From: Acidimicrobiaceae bacterium
GTDB lineage: Bacteria; Actinomycetota; Acidimicrobiia; Acidimicrobiales; Salinilacustritrichaceae
NCBI GenBank assembly: GCA_003476595.1
Contig: DMTU01000153.1
Coordinates: 18,207-28,462, forward strand
Direction of reading: 5' to 3'
DNA length: 10,256 nucleotides
Shown here piece by piece: positions 1 to 8,933 of this stretch. Position 1 is the first letter of the stretch. The number at the start of each line of letters is the position of its first letter. The notes beneath the pieces were generated by a model, which was given only the letters and a program-made list of their open reading frames with translations, was not told the DNA's origin and did no database searches. The position numbers were made by a program, and so were the translations under genes.

Positions 1-52
1 CGCGGTCCCTGCGGTGCAGGGGCACCACGACATCGACGAGTGGCTCGCTCAC
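1..52 (-). CDS. Probable GT2 family glycosyltransferase, N-terminal fragment cut by the window edge
   Basis: Only the first 17 codons are present. A GTG start at 52-50 overlaps the TGA stop of the preceding GT4 gene in a GTGA arrangement, the usual sign of translational coupling in an operon. The readable start is VSEPLVDVVVPLHRRDR. The hydrophobic strand followed by 'VVPLHRRDR' resembles the first beta strand and the nucleotide-binding start of GT-A fold (GT2) glycosyltransferases, which typically open with 'VSVVVPTYNR'-like sequence. Its place as the next gene in a glycan-assembly operon supports that reading. No catalytic motif is in view, so the family is an inference from one strand motif plus context. 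An in-frame GTG lies further in, but the overlapping GTG gives the better N-terminus. The gene continues beyond position 1. Confidence 0.55.
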   Translation of the reverse strand, partial: MSEPLVDVVVPLHRRDR

Positions 53-1185
53 GCGCCTCGTCCCGCCCACTCGTCGTACTTGTATTCCAGGGCGGCGGTC
101 TGTCGGGCGAGATCGAAGTGCTCGAGGACCCACGGTCGCGCCGCAGCACCGAGCCGCGTGCGGAGGGCATCATCGGTGAGGCACGACCGCAGCGCGGCGG
201 CAAGCGCAACGGGATCGCCCTCCGGGACGAGCACGCCGGTGCGCCCGGCGTCGACGGCGTCCACCATGCCGCCCGACCTCGTCGCCACCACCGGGAGCCC
301 GGTAGCCTGGGCCTCGGCTAGGACCATGCCGAACCCTTCACGGTCACCGTCGGGGCCCTGACGGCTGGGGTTGCAGAGCACCGCCGCCCCTTGCATGGCC
401 TCGAGCACCGCCGGCCTCGCGACCGCTCCACGGAACTCGACGTCGAGGCGCTCGCGACGGACGAAGGACTCGAGGTCGCGCCGGTGCGGACCGTCGCCGA
501 TGACGGCGACCGTCACGACCGTGCCCTCCGCCCGCAGGCGCGCCACGGCCTGGAGCAGGTCGAGCGCGCCCTTCTTGGGCACCAGACGACCCACGAAGAC
601 GATGCCGTGACGTGGCGTCCCGGGTGGCGGGGGAACGAACACGGACGTGTCGACGCCGGTGTGGTGCACCACGACCCGCTCCGGTGGCGCACCGTGGGCG
701 ATCAGACGATCGCGGATAAAGCCGGAGACGGCGACGAAGTGGAACGGTCGGCGGAGCAGGCTCCGGCGCATGGCACCGTGCAGCCACTGCTGGGGCCGGA
801 GCGTGGCCGGCGGCGACCCGAACCAGGTGGCGTCGAACCCGTGGGCGGTGACCACGACGGGGCACGGCACGGGGGGGACCGAGGCCGCGACGTCGAAGCC
901 TCCGGTGAGGAAGTGGGCGTGGATCAGGTCTGGGGGACGTGCCGCGACGATGCGCCCGAGCTCGGGGACGCGACGGGTGGCCTGCCGCGCCAGGCGACCG
1001 AAGCGGGACGCTACCGTCACCTCCTCCATCTCCGGCGCCAGGAGGTCGTCGATCGGCAGGCCACCGGGGACACGCTCCGCGCCGGCGAGCTCGGCGGTCC
1101 ACCGGCGGAGCTGCCGGGCCTGGTCGGCCACGAACGTCTGCGACACGGGGAGCACCCGCGGGGCGTAGACCAGCACCCGCCTCAC
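49..1185 (-). CDS. GT4 family glycosyltransferase (GT-B fold)
   Basis: A 378-residue cytoplasmic or membrane-associated glycosyltransferase expected to move a sugar from a nucleotide donor onto a lipid-linked glycan, retaining the anomeric configuration. The N-terminal acceptor domain starts with an 'APRVLPVSQTFV' segment (residues 8-19), common in GT4 enzymes. It has 'HAHF' at 89-92 and 'AHGFD' at 114-118. The 'VGRLVPKKG' strand-loop at 198-206 opens the donor domain. The EX7E-type catalytic and donor-binding motif is E283 to E291 (EGFGMVLAE), followed by 'TGLPVVATRSGG' and 'GVLVPEGDP' near the C-terminus. Length and motif order are normal for the family. The start is GTG at 1185-1183; no other in-frame start lies between the upstream stop and this codon. 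It sits 19 nt after the GT2 gene and overlaps the next gene by 4 nt, so it belongs to the operon. Donor and acceptor sugars cannot be told. Confidence 0.9.
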   Translation of the reverse strand: MRRVLVYAPRVLPVSQTFVADQARQLRRWTAELAGAERVPGGLPIDDLLAPEMEEVTVASRFGRLARQATRRVPELGRIVAARPPDLIHAHFLTGGFDVAASVPPVPCPVVVTAHGFDATWFGSPPATLRPQQWLHGAMRRSLLRRPFHFVAVSGFIRDRLIAHGAPPERVVVHHTGVDTSVFVPPPPGTPRHGIVFVGRLVPKKGALDLLQAVARLRAEGTVVTVAVIGDGPHRRDLESFVRRERLDVEFRGAVARPAVLEAMQGAAVLCNPSRQGPDGDREGFGMVLAEAQATGLPVVATRSGGMVDAVDAGRTGVLVPEGDPVALAAALRSCLTDDALRTRLGAAARPWVLEHFDLARQTAALEYKYDEWAGRGA

Positions 1186-1204
1186 CGGCGCCCACCCATC
1201 CTGC

Positions 1205-2215
1205 TCATAGCCTCCCTCCCCGCTCCGGCGACAGCACGGCGCGGAAGACGCCCGTCAGCCAGCCGCCCGAGACCGCGACCATGGCCACGGCCGCAAAGGC
1301 GTGGGCCGCCCGGTCGCCGGTGGGCTCGGAGGTACCCCGCCGCTCGACGACCGCCACCACGCCGGCTGCGGTGGCCGCCGCCGCGAGGAGACGACCGATC
1401 CGACGACGGGCCGGGACGAGGGACGCCGCGACCAGGGCCGCAGCGGTCGGTCCAGCGAGGAGGAGCGCCCACTGACGGGGTAGCGGCCGGTCGCCGCTGT
1501 GTCGCCAGTACCGCACCTTCCACCGGCCGAAGCGGTGGTACTGGCGCCACAGGTCCACGATGCGGCGGCGCGGCACGTATCCGACGGGGAGGCGGGCGTC
1601 GAACCAGACGGCACCGGCGCGTCCAAGGCGACGGTTCAGGTCGAAGTCCTGATTGGTCAGCAGCGCCTCGTCCCAGCCACCGACAGCTCGCAGCTGCGCG
1701 GTCCGGAAGGCCCCGAGGTAGACGGTGTCGACGGGTCCGGACACACCGCCTGCCCGGTACGGCGATCCTCCCATCGAGAACCGGTTGTTGAGTGCTCGGG
1801 CGATGCCGACCGCACGAGCCGATCCGTCGAGGGCCAGGGCGACCTGGGCGCCTCCGGTCACCATGACCTCGGGTCGCGAGGAGAGCACCTCCACGCAGCA
1901 ACGGACGTAGTGCGCCGGGATGACGCTCCGAGCGTCGACTCGGCACAGCAGGTCGCCCGCCGCCACGGCCAGCCCGGCGTTGAGGTTGCTCGGCGTCGTG
2001 CTGGCCGGATTCTCGACCAGCCGCCACGCCACGTCTCCACCGGCCAACGTCCTCGCCACGACCTCGGCCGTGCCGTCCCGCGACCCACCGTCGACCACGA
2101 TGATCTCCATGCGGTTGTGGGGGTGATCCTGGGCGAGTACCGCACGCAGGCAGCGCTCGATGTCCCGTGCCTCGTCCCGCGCCGGCACGAGGACGGTGAC
2201 CACCGGTCCCGTCAT
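1205..2215 (-). CDS. Membrane-anchored GT2 family glycosyltransferase (ExoA-like)
   Basis: A 336-residue enzyme with an N-terminal GT-A catalytic domain and a hydrophobic C-terminal third. The domain opens with 'VTVLVPARDEARDIERCL' (6-23) and carries the nucleotide-binding 'DGGSRDGT' at 42-49. A 'CRVDA' segment (91-95) stands where the metal-binding DXD motif normally lies. 'GGWDEALLTNQDFDLNRRL' (179-197) resembles the acceptor and catalytic-base region, and 'QYHRFGRWK' (225-233) resembles the QxxRW-like motif of polymer-type GT2 enzymes. Three likely membrane helices follow at about 249-268, 274-290 and 303-328. This matches the layout of ExoA-type succinoglycan glycosyltransferases working at the inner membrane face, though the exact linkage is unknown. 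The ATG start at 2215 overlaps the sugar transferase stop (ATGA), and AGGGG at 2228-2224 is a plausible ribosome site 8 nt upstream. It is probably co-translated with the sugar transferase. Confidence 0.88.
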   Translation of the reverse strand: MTGPVVTVLVPARDEARDIERCLRAVLAQDHPHNRMEIIVVDGGSRDGTAEVVARTLAGGDVAWRLVENPASTTPSNLNAGLAVAAGDLLCRVDARSVIPAHYVRCCVEVLSSRPEVMVTGGAQVALALDGSARAVGIARALNNRFSMGGSPYRAGGVSGPVDTVYLGAFRTAQLRAVGGWDEALLTNQDFDLNRRLGRAGAVWFDARLPVGYVPRRRIVDLWRQYHRFGRWKVRYWRHSGDRPLPRQWALLLAGPTAAALVAASLVPARRRIGRLLAAAATAAGVVAVVERRGTSEPTGDRAAHAFAAVAMVAVSGGWLTGVFRAVLSPERGGRL

Positions 2216-3603
2216 CGGCCGCGCCCCTGGATCCCGAGCACCGACCTCGTCGTGCGGGCGACGATCTTTAGGTCGAAGGCCAGGCTCTGGCGCCGGAGGT
2301 AGTGGAAGTCGTACTGGAGTTTCTCGAGCGCGTCGTGCTCGTCACCGGCGTAGCCGTACTTCACCTGCGCCCACCCCGTGAGGCCGGGCCGCACGATGTG
2401 GCGAAGGTCGTAGTACGGGAGCTTCTCGACCAGGTCAGCGACGTAACGCGGCTGCTCTGGGCGGGGGCCGACCAGACTCAGGTCACCTCGGACGACGTTC
2501 CAGACCTGCGGGAGCTCGTCGAGGTGGGTGACGCGCAGGATGCGCCCGAACCGCGTGACGCGCGGGTCGCGTTCGTCGGTCCAGTCGGTCGATGCCTCCG
2601 CGTCCTCCCGCATCGAACGGAACTTGTAGATGTCGAAAGGGACACCGTTCCGTCCGATCCGGGACTGGACGTAGAAGAGCCGCCCCCGGTTCGCGATCAG
2701 ATTCCCCACCACCACGACCGGGACGACCAAGACCAGGATGACGAGGCCGACGGTGCCCCCGGCCACGTCGATCAGGCGCTTCACCCTGCCGAACCGCTCG
2801 CGATGGACCTCGCCGATGTCGAAGAACAACGACACCCTCCCGAGGTCGGCCACCGGGATCTTGCCCAGCCACTCCTCGTAGAATAGCGACTGGGTCCGGA
2901 CCCGCACCCCGGACTCATGGAGCGCTGCGGCCTGGTCGATGATGTTGTCGTCGGCCTGCGCTGCGCCGCTGAGGACCAGGACCGTCGCGTTCTCCCGCCG
3001 CACGGCTTCGAGGAGCGGTCGGGATCCGGGTGCGCCCTGCCCGGCCGCGTCCTCGGTGAGGTGGGCGACGACGGATGCCGGCTTCTCCGGGTGACCCGCC
3101 AGTTCGGAGGCCAGATCCGCCTCCAGCTGCCAGGGTCCGACGACGATCACGCGGTCGCGCCGCTCGAGCGCCGCTCGCCCGGCACCGGCGAGCGTCGACA
3201 TGGCGTAGAACCACGGAACCAGCAGCGCCGCCGAGCCGAAGACCACCAGTCGAGGGAGCAGCGCATCGCCCACGAACAACTGGACGAGCGAGATCCCCAA
3301 CGCACCGGAGCCCGACGCCATCAGCGACATCGGCAGGCGGCTCCGCGGCGTGCGCGGCACTTCGGGGAGCCCTAGCCCGTACGCCGCGCCGCAGAGGAGG
3401 AGCACAAACGCGAGCGCCCACGCGAAACGACTCGAGCCGGTGAAGTCGTAGTCGCCGATGAACTCGGCGTGGTACTTGCTCAGCCCGAGCACGACGACGA
3501 ACACGCCGCCGTACATCACGGGTCGGGCCAGCAGTCTCACGGCCAGATGGTACGGCCTCCACCGGACGGGCTTGAGGATGTGGGGCCGGTCCGGCAGGGC
3601 CAC
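2212..3603 (-). CDS. Polyprenyl-phosphate sugar-1-phosphate transferase (WbaP/ExoY/CpsE-like)
   Basis: This 463-residue integral membrane enzyme should start glycan assembly by moving a sugar-1-phosphate from a nucleotide sugar to undecaprenyl (polyprenyl) phosphate at the cytoplasmic face. The N-terminal half has about four hydrophobic helices (roughly 29-48, 58-79, 93-112, 117-138). A soluble Rossmann-like region starting 'RVIVVGPWQ' (151-159) follows, then a hydrophobic hairpin near 279-302. The C-terminal catalytic domain carries the family motifs in order: 'KFRSM' (327-331), '[12 protein letters not shown]' (346-357), 'LDELPQ' with the Asp362-Glu363 pair (361-366), 'GPRPE' (379-383) and 'PGLTGWAQ' (406-413). 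Two-part architecture and length fit the long, WbaP-like class. An in-frame TAG at 3618-3616 limits the start; GTG at 3603 is the first option and GTG at 3540 the next. It is the first gene of the minus-strand glycan operon, divergent from the plus-strand GT2. The sugar is unknown. Confidence 0.93.
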   Translation of the reverse strand: MALPDRPHILKPVRWRPYHLAVRLLARPVMYGGVFVVVLGLSKYHAEFIGDYDFTGSSRFAWALAFVLLLCGAAYGLGLPEVPRTPRSRLPMSLMASGSGALGISLVQLFVGDALLPRLVVFGSAALLVPWFYAMSTLAGAGRAALERRDRVIVVGPWQLEADLASELAGHPEKPASVVAHLTEDAAGQGAPGSRPLLEAVRRENATVLVLSGAAQADDNIIDQAAALHESGVRVRTQSLFYEEWLGKIPVADLGRVSLFFDIGEVHRERFGRVKRLIDVAGGTVGLVILVLVVPVVVVGNLIANRGRLFYVQSRIGRNGVPFDIYKFRSMREDAEASTDWTDERDPRVTRFGRILRVTHLDELPQVWNVVRGDLSLVGPRPEQPRYVADLVEKLPYYDLRHIVRPGLTGWAQVKYGYAGDEHDALEKLQYDFHYLRRQSLAFDLKIVARTTRSVLGIQGRGR

Positions 3604-3616
3604 GAGACCATGCCAC

Positions 3617-3622
3617 TAGCCT
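3617..3622 (+). promoter_or_regulatory. Possible -10 element (TAGCCT) for the plus-strand GT2
   Basis: TAGCCT fits the actinobacterial -10 pattern TANNNT and ends 10 nt before the ATG at 3633, a distance that suits a leaderless or nearly leaderless transcript. No recognisable -35 element precedes it. The same hexamer stands ahead of uvrA. A six-base match with three free positions is weak evidence on its own. Confidence 0.25.
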
Positions 3623-3624
3623 CC
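3620..3624 (-). promoter_or_regulatory. GGAGG Shine-Dalgarno-like sequence, poorly spaced for the sugar transferase
   Basis: GGAGG on the minus strand lies 16 nt before the GTG start at 3603, longer than the usual 5-10 nt. It stands 8 nt before an ATG at 3611 that is in a different frame. Either the site is fortuitous, or initiation at this gene is unusual. It decides nothing by itself but casts some doubt on the annotated start. Confidence 0.3.
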
Positions 3625-3632
3625 GTGCCGCC

Positions 3633-4460
3633 ATGCAGCTCGCACGTCGCTTGCAGTCGGTACTTGCCCGGTACCTGAACCCCGGAGGGGATCCGCGGAT
3701 CGGTCAGGGCGTGCTCGCGCTGCAGGTGTTGAGCCTGGAACGTTGGCTCGCCGCCGCCGGGGACGACGCGCCGAGCCGGCCCGTCTCCATCGTCACGGCC
3801 ACCAGGGACCGGCCGGCCCTGCTGCGCCGGGCCGCCGCCTCGGTCGTGGGGCAGCGGTACCGGGACTGGCAGTGGATCGTGGTCAACGATGGTGCCCCGG
3901 GTTCCTGCGACGCGGTGCTCTCACCGCACTCGAGCGATCCTCGCATCACACTCGTGGAGGCGGGCGGCGTGGGTCTGGCCGCAGCGCGAAACCAGGGCCT
4001 CGAGGTGGCCACCGGGGAGTTTGTCACGTACCTGGACGACGACAACCGCATCCACTACGGCTGGCTCGGTGCCCTGGCCTTCGCCGTGGAGCGCGCGCCG
4101 GCGACGGTCTGGGGCTACGGCGCCCGGATCGTCGAGACTCCGGAGGTGGTCCGCCACGAGGAGCTCGCGGGCTTCCCCTACCTCGAGTTGCCGATCTTCG
4201 ATCCCGAGCGCCTCCGCAGGCACGGCAACTACATCGACGCCAACACGCTCTTCCACCGCAACGGCGAGTGGCGCTTCGACGAGCGGACGAGGAGCCAGAG
4301 CGACTGGGAGCTGATCCTGCAGCTCACGAGCGAAGCGGACCCGTTGCGTGTGCCCGCCGTCGCCTGCCTGTACAGCACCGCCCACCCCGGACGGATGTCA
4401 CGAGGCGCGAACCGCGCCGACGACGTACCGGTGATCCGGGCCAAGCACGGGCTCCACTAG
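3633..4460 (+). CDS. GT2 family glycosyltransferase (GT-A fold), lone plus-strand gene
   Basis: A 275-residue glycosyltransferase without obvious membrane helices. An unconserved-looking 50-residue N-terminal extension, rich in Leu and Arg, precedes the catalytic domain. The domain starts 'VSIVTATRDRPALLRRA' (51-67), followed by 'WIVVNDG' (81-87) for nucleotide binding, 'GLAAARNQGLEVATGEFVTY' (114-133) and the metal-binding 'LDDDN' (134-138). 'GNYIDANTLFHRNGEWRFDE' (198-217) and 'SDWELILQL' (223-231) form the acceptor and catalytic-base side. It would transfer a nucleotide-activated sugar in the cytoplasm, inverting the anomer; substrate is unknown. The ATG at 3633 has no Shine-Dalgarno sequence and lies 29 nt from the divergent sugar transferase start, so a leaderless message is possible. 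Internal GTG codons near 3711 are alternative starts. Its stop codon overlaps that of the opposing methyltransferase. Confidence 0.88.
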   Translation: MQLARRLQSVLARYLNPGGDPRIGQGVLALQVLSLERWLAAAGDDAPSRPVSIVTATRDRPALLRRAAASVVGQRYRDWQWIVVNDGAPGSCDAVLSPHSSDPRITLVEAGGVGLAAARNQGLEVATGEFVTYLDDDNRIHYGWLGALAFAVERAPATVWGYGARIVETPEVVRHEELAGFPYLELPIFDPERLRRHGNYIDANTLFHRNGEWRFDERTRSQSDWELILQLTSEADPLRVPAVACLYSTAHPGRMSRGANRADDVPVIRAKHGLH

Positions 4461-5320
4461 CGGCGCGCGCGGCCGCGTCGCCTCCCCGCCAGGACGGCGT
4501 CGGCCAAGACAGGTGGAAGGAGGCGCACCGCCCGGTCCTGCCATCGCGTCTCGTCGGGGCGGCGCCTGACCTCCAGCACCGGGTGGCCCAGCACCGGGCT
4601 CGAGTCGACCACCTCGAGTCCCTGCGCCCCGCACGCCGAGGTCAGATCGGCATCGAGGAGGACGCTCCCTGGAGGCGTCAGGTAGAGCTTGATCTCCGAC
4701 TGGACGAGCGGGACGAGGCGGCCGTCGAGCACCGACTCCCATGCCGCGGCGGTCACCCCGGGGGTGTGCGGGCTCAGGACGTCGTCGAGAACGATCAGCG
4801 AATCCGCGGTGGCGACTCGGCACGCTTCGGCGATGTCCCGTCTCACCGCGTCGAACGCGTGCGAACCGTCGACGTGCACGAGGCGGCAGGACCGGTCGGG
4901 TATCGACGGCAACACGTCGTGCGAGTAGCCCACCAGGATCTCCGGGAGACGGTCGTGGAAGCGCCGATAGTTCTGCTCGAACTGCGCTTGCGTCAGCCCG
5001 ACGTAGAAGCGATCGTGCTCCCGGGCCGCCTCGCCGGCGGGCGGTTCCTCGAACAGGTCGATCACGATCACGCGCTCCGCAGGCCGGGCGAGGTACCCGA
5101 GGAGGATCGCGCTCTTCCCGAGGTAGGCGCCGATCTCGAGCAGATCGCCTCCCGGGGTCGACGCCCCGAGGGCCACGAAGAGGTGCCGGTCGAGGGCCTG
5201 GAACCAGCCCGGCAGATCGTCCGCGTGGGCGGTCACGTAGTCCGACTGGTCGATGGCGGGCACGGCCGAACTCTCCCACGGACGGCGTCCGGCGTCCACG
5301 ACCCCGGCGCGACGCGGCAC
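4457..5320 (-). CDS. SAM-dependent class I methyltransferase (Methyltransf_24-like)
   Basis: A 287-residue Rossmann-fold methyltransferase. SAM motif I is 'LLEIGAYLGKS' (60-70); the acidic residue after strand 2 lies in 'VIVIDLF' (84-90). 'HVDGSHAFDAVRRDI' (149-163) and 'LIVLDDV' (175-181) are the hallmark of the Methyltransf_24 group, often found in glycan, antibiotic and natural-product clusters and thought to use metal-assisted chemistry on hydroxyls. The tail ends in an Arg-rich stretch (RRRGRARR). The target may be a sugar in the nearby polysaccharide pathway, but that is inferred from context alone. The gene follows the other methyltransferase by 3 nt, which favours GTG at 5320. The first 19 residues look unconserved, and GTG at 5263 has a better ribosome site (GGGAGAG, 7 nt away), giving a 268-residue protein. 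The stop overlaps that of the plus-strand GT2. Confidence 0.85.
   Translation of the reverse strand: MPRRAGVVDAGRRPWESSAVPAIDQSDYVTAHADDLPGWFQALDRHLFVALGASTPGGDLLEIGAYLGKSAILLGYLARPAERVIVIDLFEEPPAGEAAREHDRFYVGLTQAQFEQNYRRFHDRLPEILVGYSHDVLPSIPDRSCRLVHVDGSHAFDAVRRDIAEACRVATADSLIVLDDVLSPHTPGVTAAAWESVLDGRLVPLVQSEIKLYLTPPGSVLLDADLTSACGAQGLEVVDSSPVLGHPVLEVRRRPDETRWQDRAVRLLPPVLADAVLAGRRRGRARR
5271..5277 (-). promoter_or_regulatory. Shine-Dalgarno-like GGGAGAG supporting an internal start at 5263
   Basis: GGGAGAG on the minus strand is followed after 7 nt by a GTG at 5263-5261, which is in frame with the Methyltransf_24-like gene (codon 20). No comparable site precedes the upstream GTG at 5320. This favours the shorter protein, against the tight 3-nt gene spacing that favours the longer one. 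Confidence 0.4.
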
Positions 5321-5323
5321 GGC

Positions 5324-5995
5324 TCAGGCCGGTCGGGGCGCCACGGGCTTCACCGCGACCGTCACCAGATCATGGGCGACCGGCAGGGGCCAACCGATCA
5401 GACGCATCACGGCCAGTCGGAGACCACCCGGAGATCGGGCGCCGGCCGGTGCCCCGTTGCCGGGGAAGGGCCGGCGGGTGCGCGGCGGCTCGAGCGATCC
5501 GCACCACGACAGCTCCACCTCGAGCCCGGCACGCTCGCTCAGGGCGCGCATGGCCTCGGGGTACATCCGCCAGCAGTCCACCGGTGCCTCGTGATACTCC
5601 CAGCTGACCGGCGAGATGGTGATGACCTTCCCGCCGGGTCGCGTAACACGGGCCAGCTCGTCCATCCAGGTCCAGATCTCCCTTACGTGTTCCGCCACCT
5701 GGGCGGAGAAGACGACGTCGTACGTACCGTCGGGCACGGGGATCTCGTAGGGGCTCGGCATCAGGATGCGCGCCCGCGACCCGTCGCCGGACCACTCCCC
5801 GGCCTCGTCGACCAGATCCGCTGTGTCCCAGACGCGATCCGGCATCTCCCGGCAGAAGATCGACGGGTCACCGTCGGCGCCGAGCTCGAGGACCCGCGCT
5901 CCCGGCGAGATGCGAGGGGCGACGAACCTCCGGAAGAGCAGCAGCGAGTTCAGGTGCACGCCAGTCCCATGGGCATTCCGGCTTCCGAGGCCCAA
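5324..5995 (-). CDS. SAM-dependent class I methyltransferase (Methyltransf_11/23-like)
   Basis: A 223-residue methyltransferase. SAM motif I is '[11 protein letters not shown]' (35-45). '[13 protein letters not shown]' (92-104) is the motif IV/post-II region typical of the UbiE/UbiG-like fold, and '[14 protein letters not shown]' (117-130) is the motif around strand 5. The conserved-looking N-terminus '[16 protein letters not shown]' (10-25) leads into the domain. '[16 protein letters not shown]' (131-146) is a loop also seen in methyltransferases linked with glycosyltransferase clusters. The substrate is unknown; a sugar or glycan precursor is inferred from the neighbours. The start used is TTG at 5995, 1 nt after the uvrA stop, with GAGGG at 6004-6000 only 4 nt before it. 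GTG at 5959 is a workable alternative. It is very probably read from the same transcript as uvrA. Confidence 0.84.
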   Translation of the reverse strand: MGLGSRNAHGTGVHLNSLLLFRRFVAPRISPGARVLELGADGDPSIFCREMPDRVWDTADLVDEAGEWSGDGSRARILMPSPYEIPVPDGTYDVVFSAQVAEHVREIWTWMDELARVTRPGGKVITISPVSWEYHEAPVDCWRMYPEAMRALSERAGLEVELSWCGSLEPPRTRRPFPGNGAPAGARSPGGLRLAVMRLIGWPLPVAHDLVTVAVKPVAPRPA

Positions 5996-5996
5996 C

Positions 5997-8852
<2,856 letters not shown>

Positions 8853-8860
8853 GAGGGTTG

Positions 8861-8866
8861 AGGCTA
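8861..8866 (-). promoter_or_regulatory. Possible -10 element (TAGCCT) of uvrA
   Basis: On the minus strand TAGCCT, matching TANNNT, ends 8 nt before the uvrA GTG. Spacing and absence of a Shine-Dalgarno sequence fit a leaderless promoter. No good -35 hexamer is visible, and the LexA-like palindrome occupies the region just upstream of where it should lie. Confidence 0.4.
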
Positions 8867-8888
8867 TCGGTGAAGGCTGCTCACGAGG

Positions 8889-8904
8889 GGGAACGTGCGT
8901 TCGA
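8889..8904 (-). promoter_or_regulatory. LexA (SOS) box-like palindrome upstream of uvrA
   Basis: On the minus strand the site reads TCGAACGCACGTTCCC. The actinobacterial and Gram-positive LexA consensus is TCGAAC-N4-GTTCGA, so 10 of 12 fixed positions match and the GAAC-N4-GTTC core is perfect. It lies 36 nt before the uvrA start and about 22 nt before the putative -10, so bound LexA would cover the promoter. uvrA is a classic SOS gene, which makes the placement credible. LexA itself is not in the window. I scanned other TCGAAC and GTTCGA occurrences in the window and found none paired as a palindrome. Confidence 0.72.
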
Positions 8905-8933
8905 TTCAGCCCGCTAGGAAGCAGGCCGGATCG

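Noticed and set aside
391..1791. 466-codon plus-strand open frame
   Set aside because: It is antisense to the GT4 and GT2 genes, which have clear family motifs; its own translation has none.
3604..3632. Promoter for the minus-strand sugar transferase within the 29-bp gap
   Set aside because: No TANNNT at a sensible distance was found on the minus strand (the nearest is TAGTGG or CATGGT, with mismatches), so no promoter is called.
4468..4477. GC palindrome CGCGGCCGCG just after the convergent stops
   Set aside because: It is a perfect inverted repeat but has no loop and no T-run, and lies inside the Arg-rich end of the methyltransferase. It is not supported as a terminator.
4850..4880. TCGAACGCGTGCGAACCGTCGA, which looks like a second LexA-type site
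   Set aside because: The second half is GCGAAC, a direct rather than inverted copy, so there is no GAAC-N4-GTTC core, and it lies inside a coding region.
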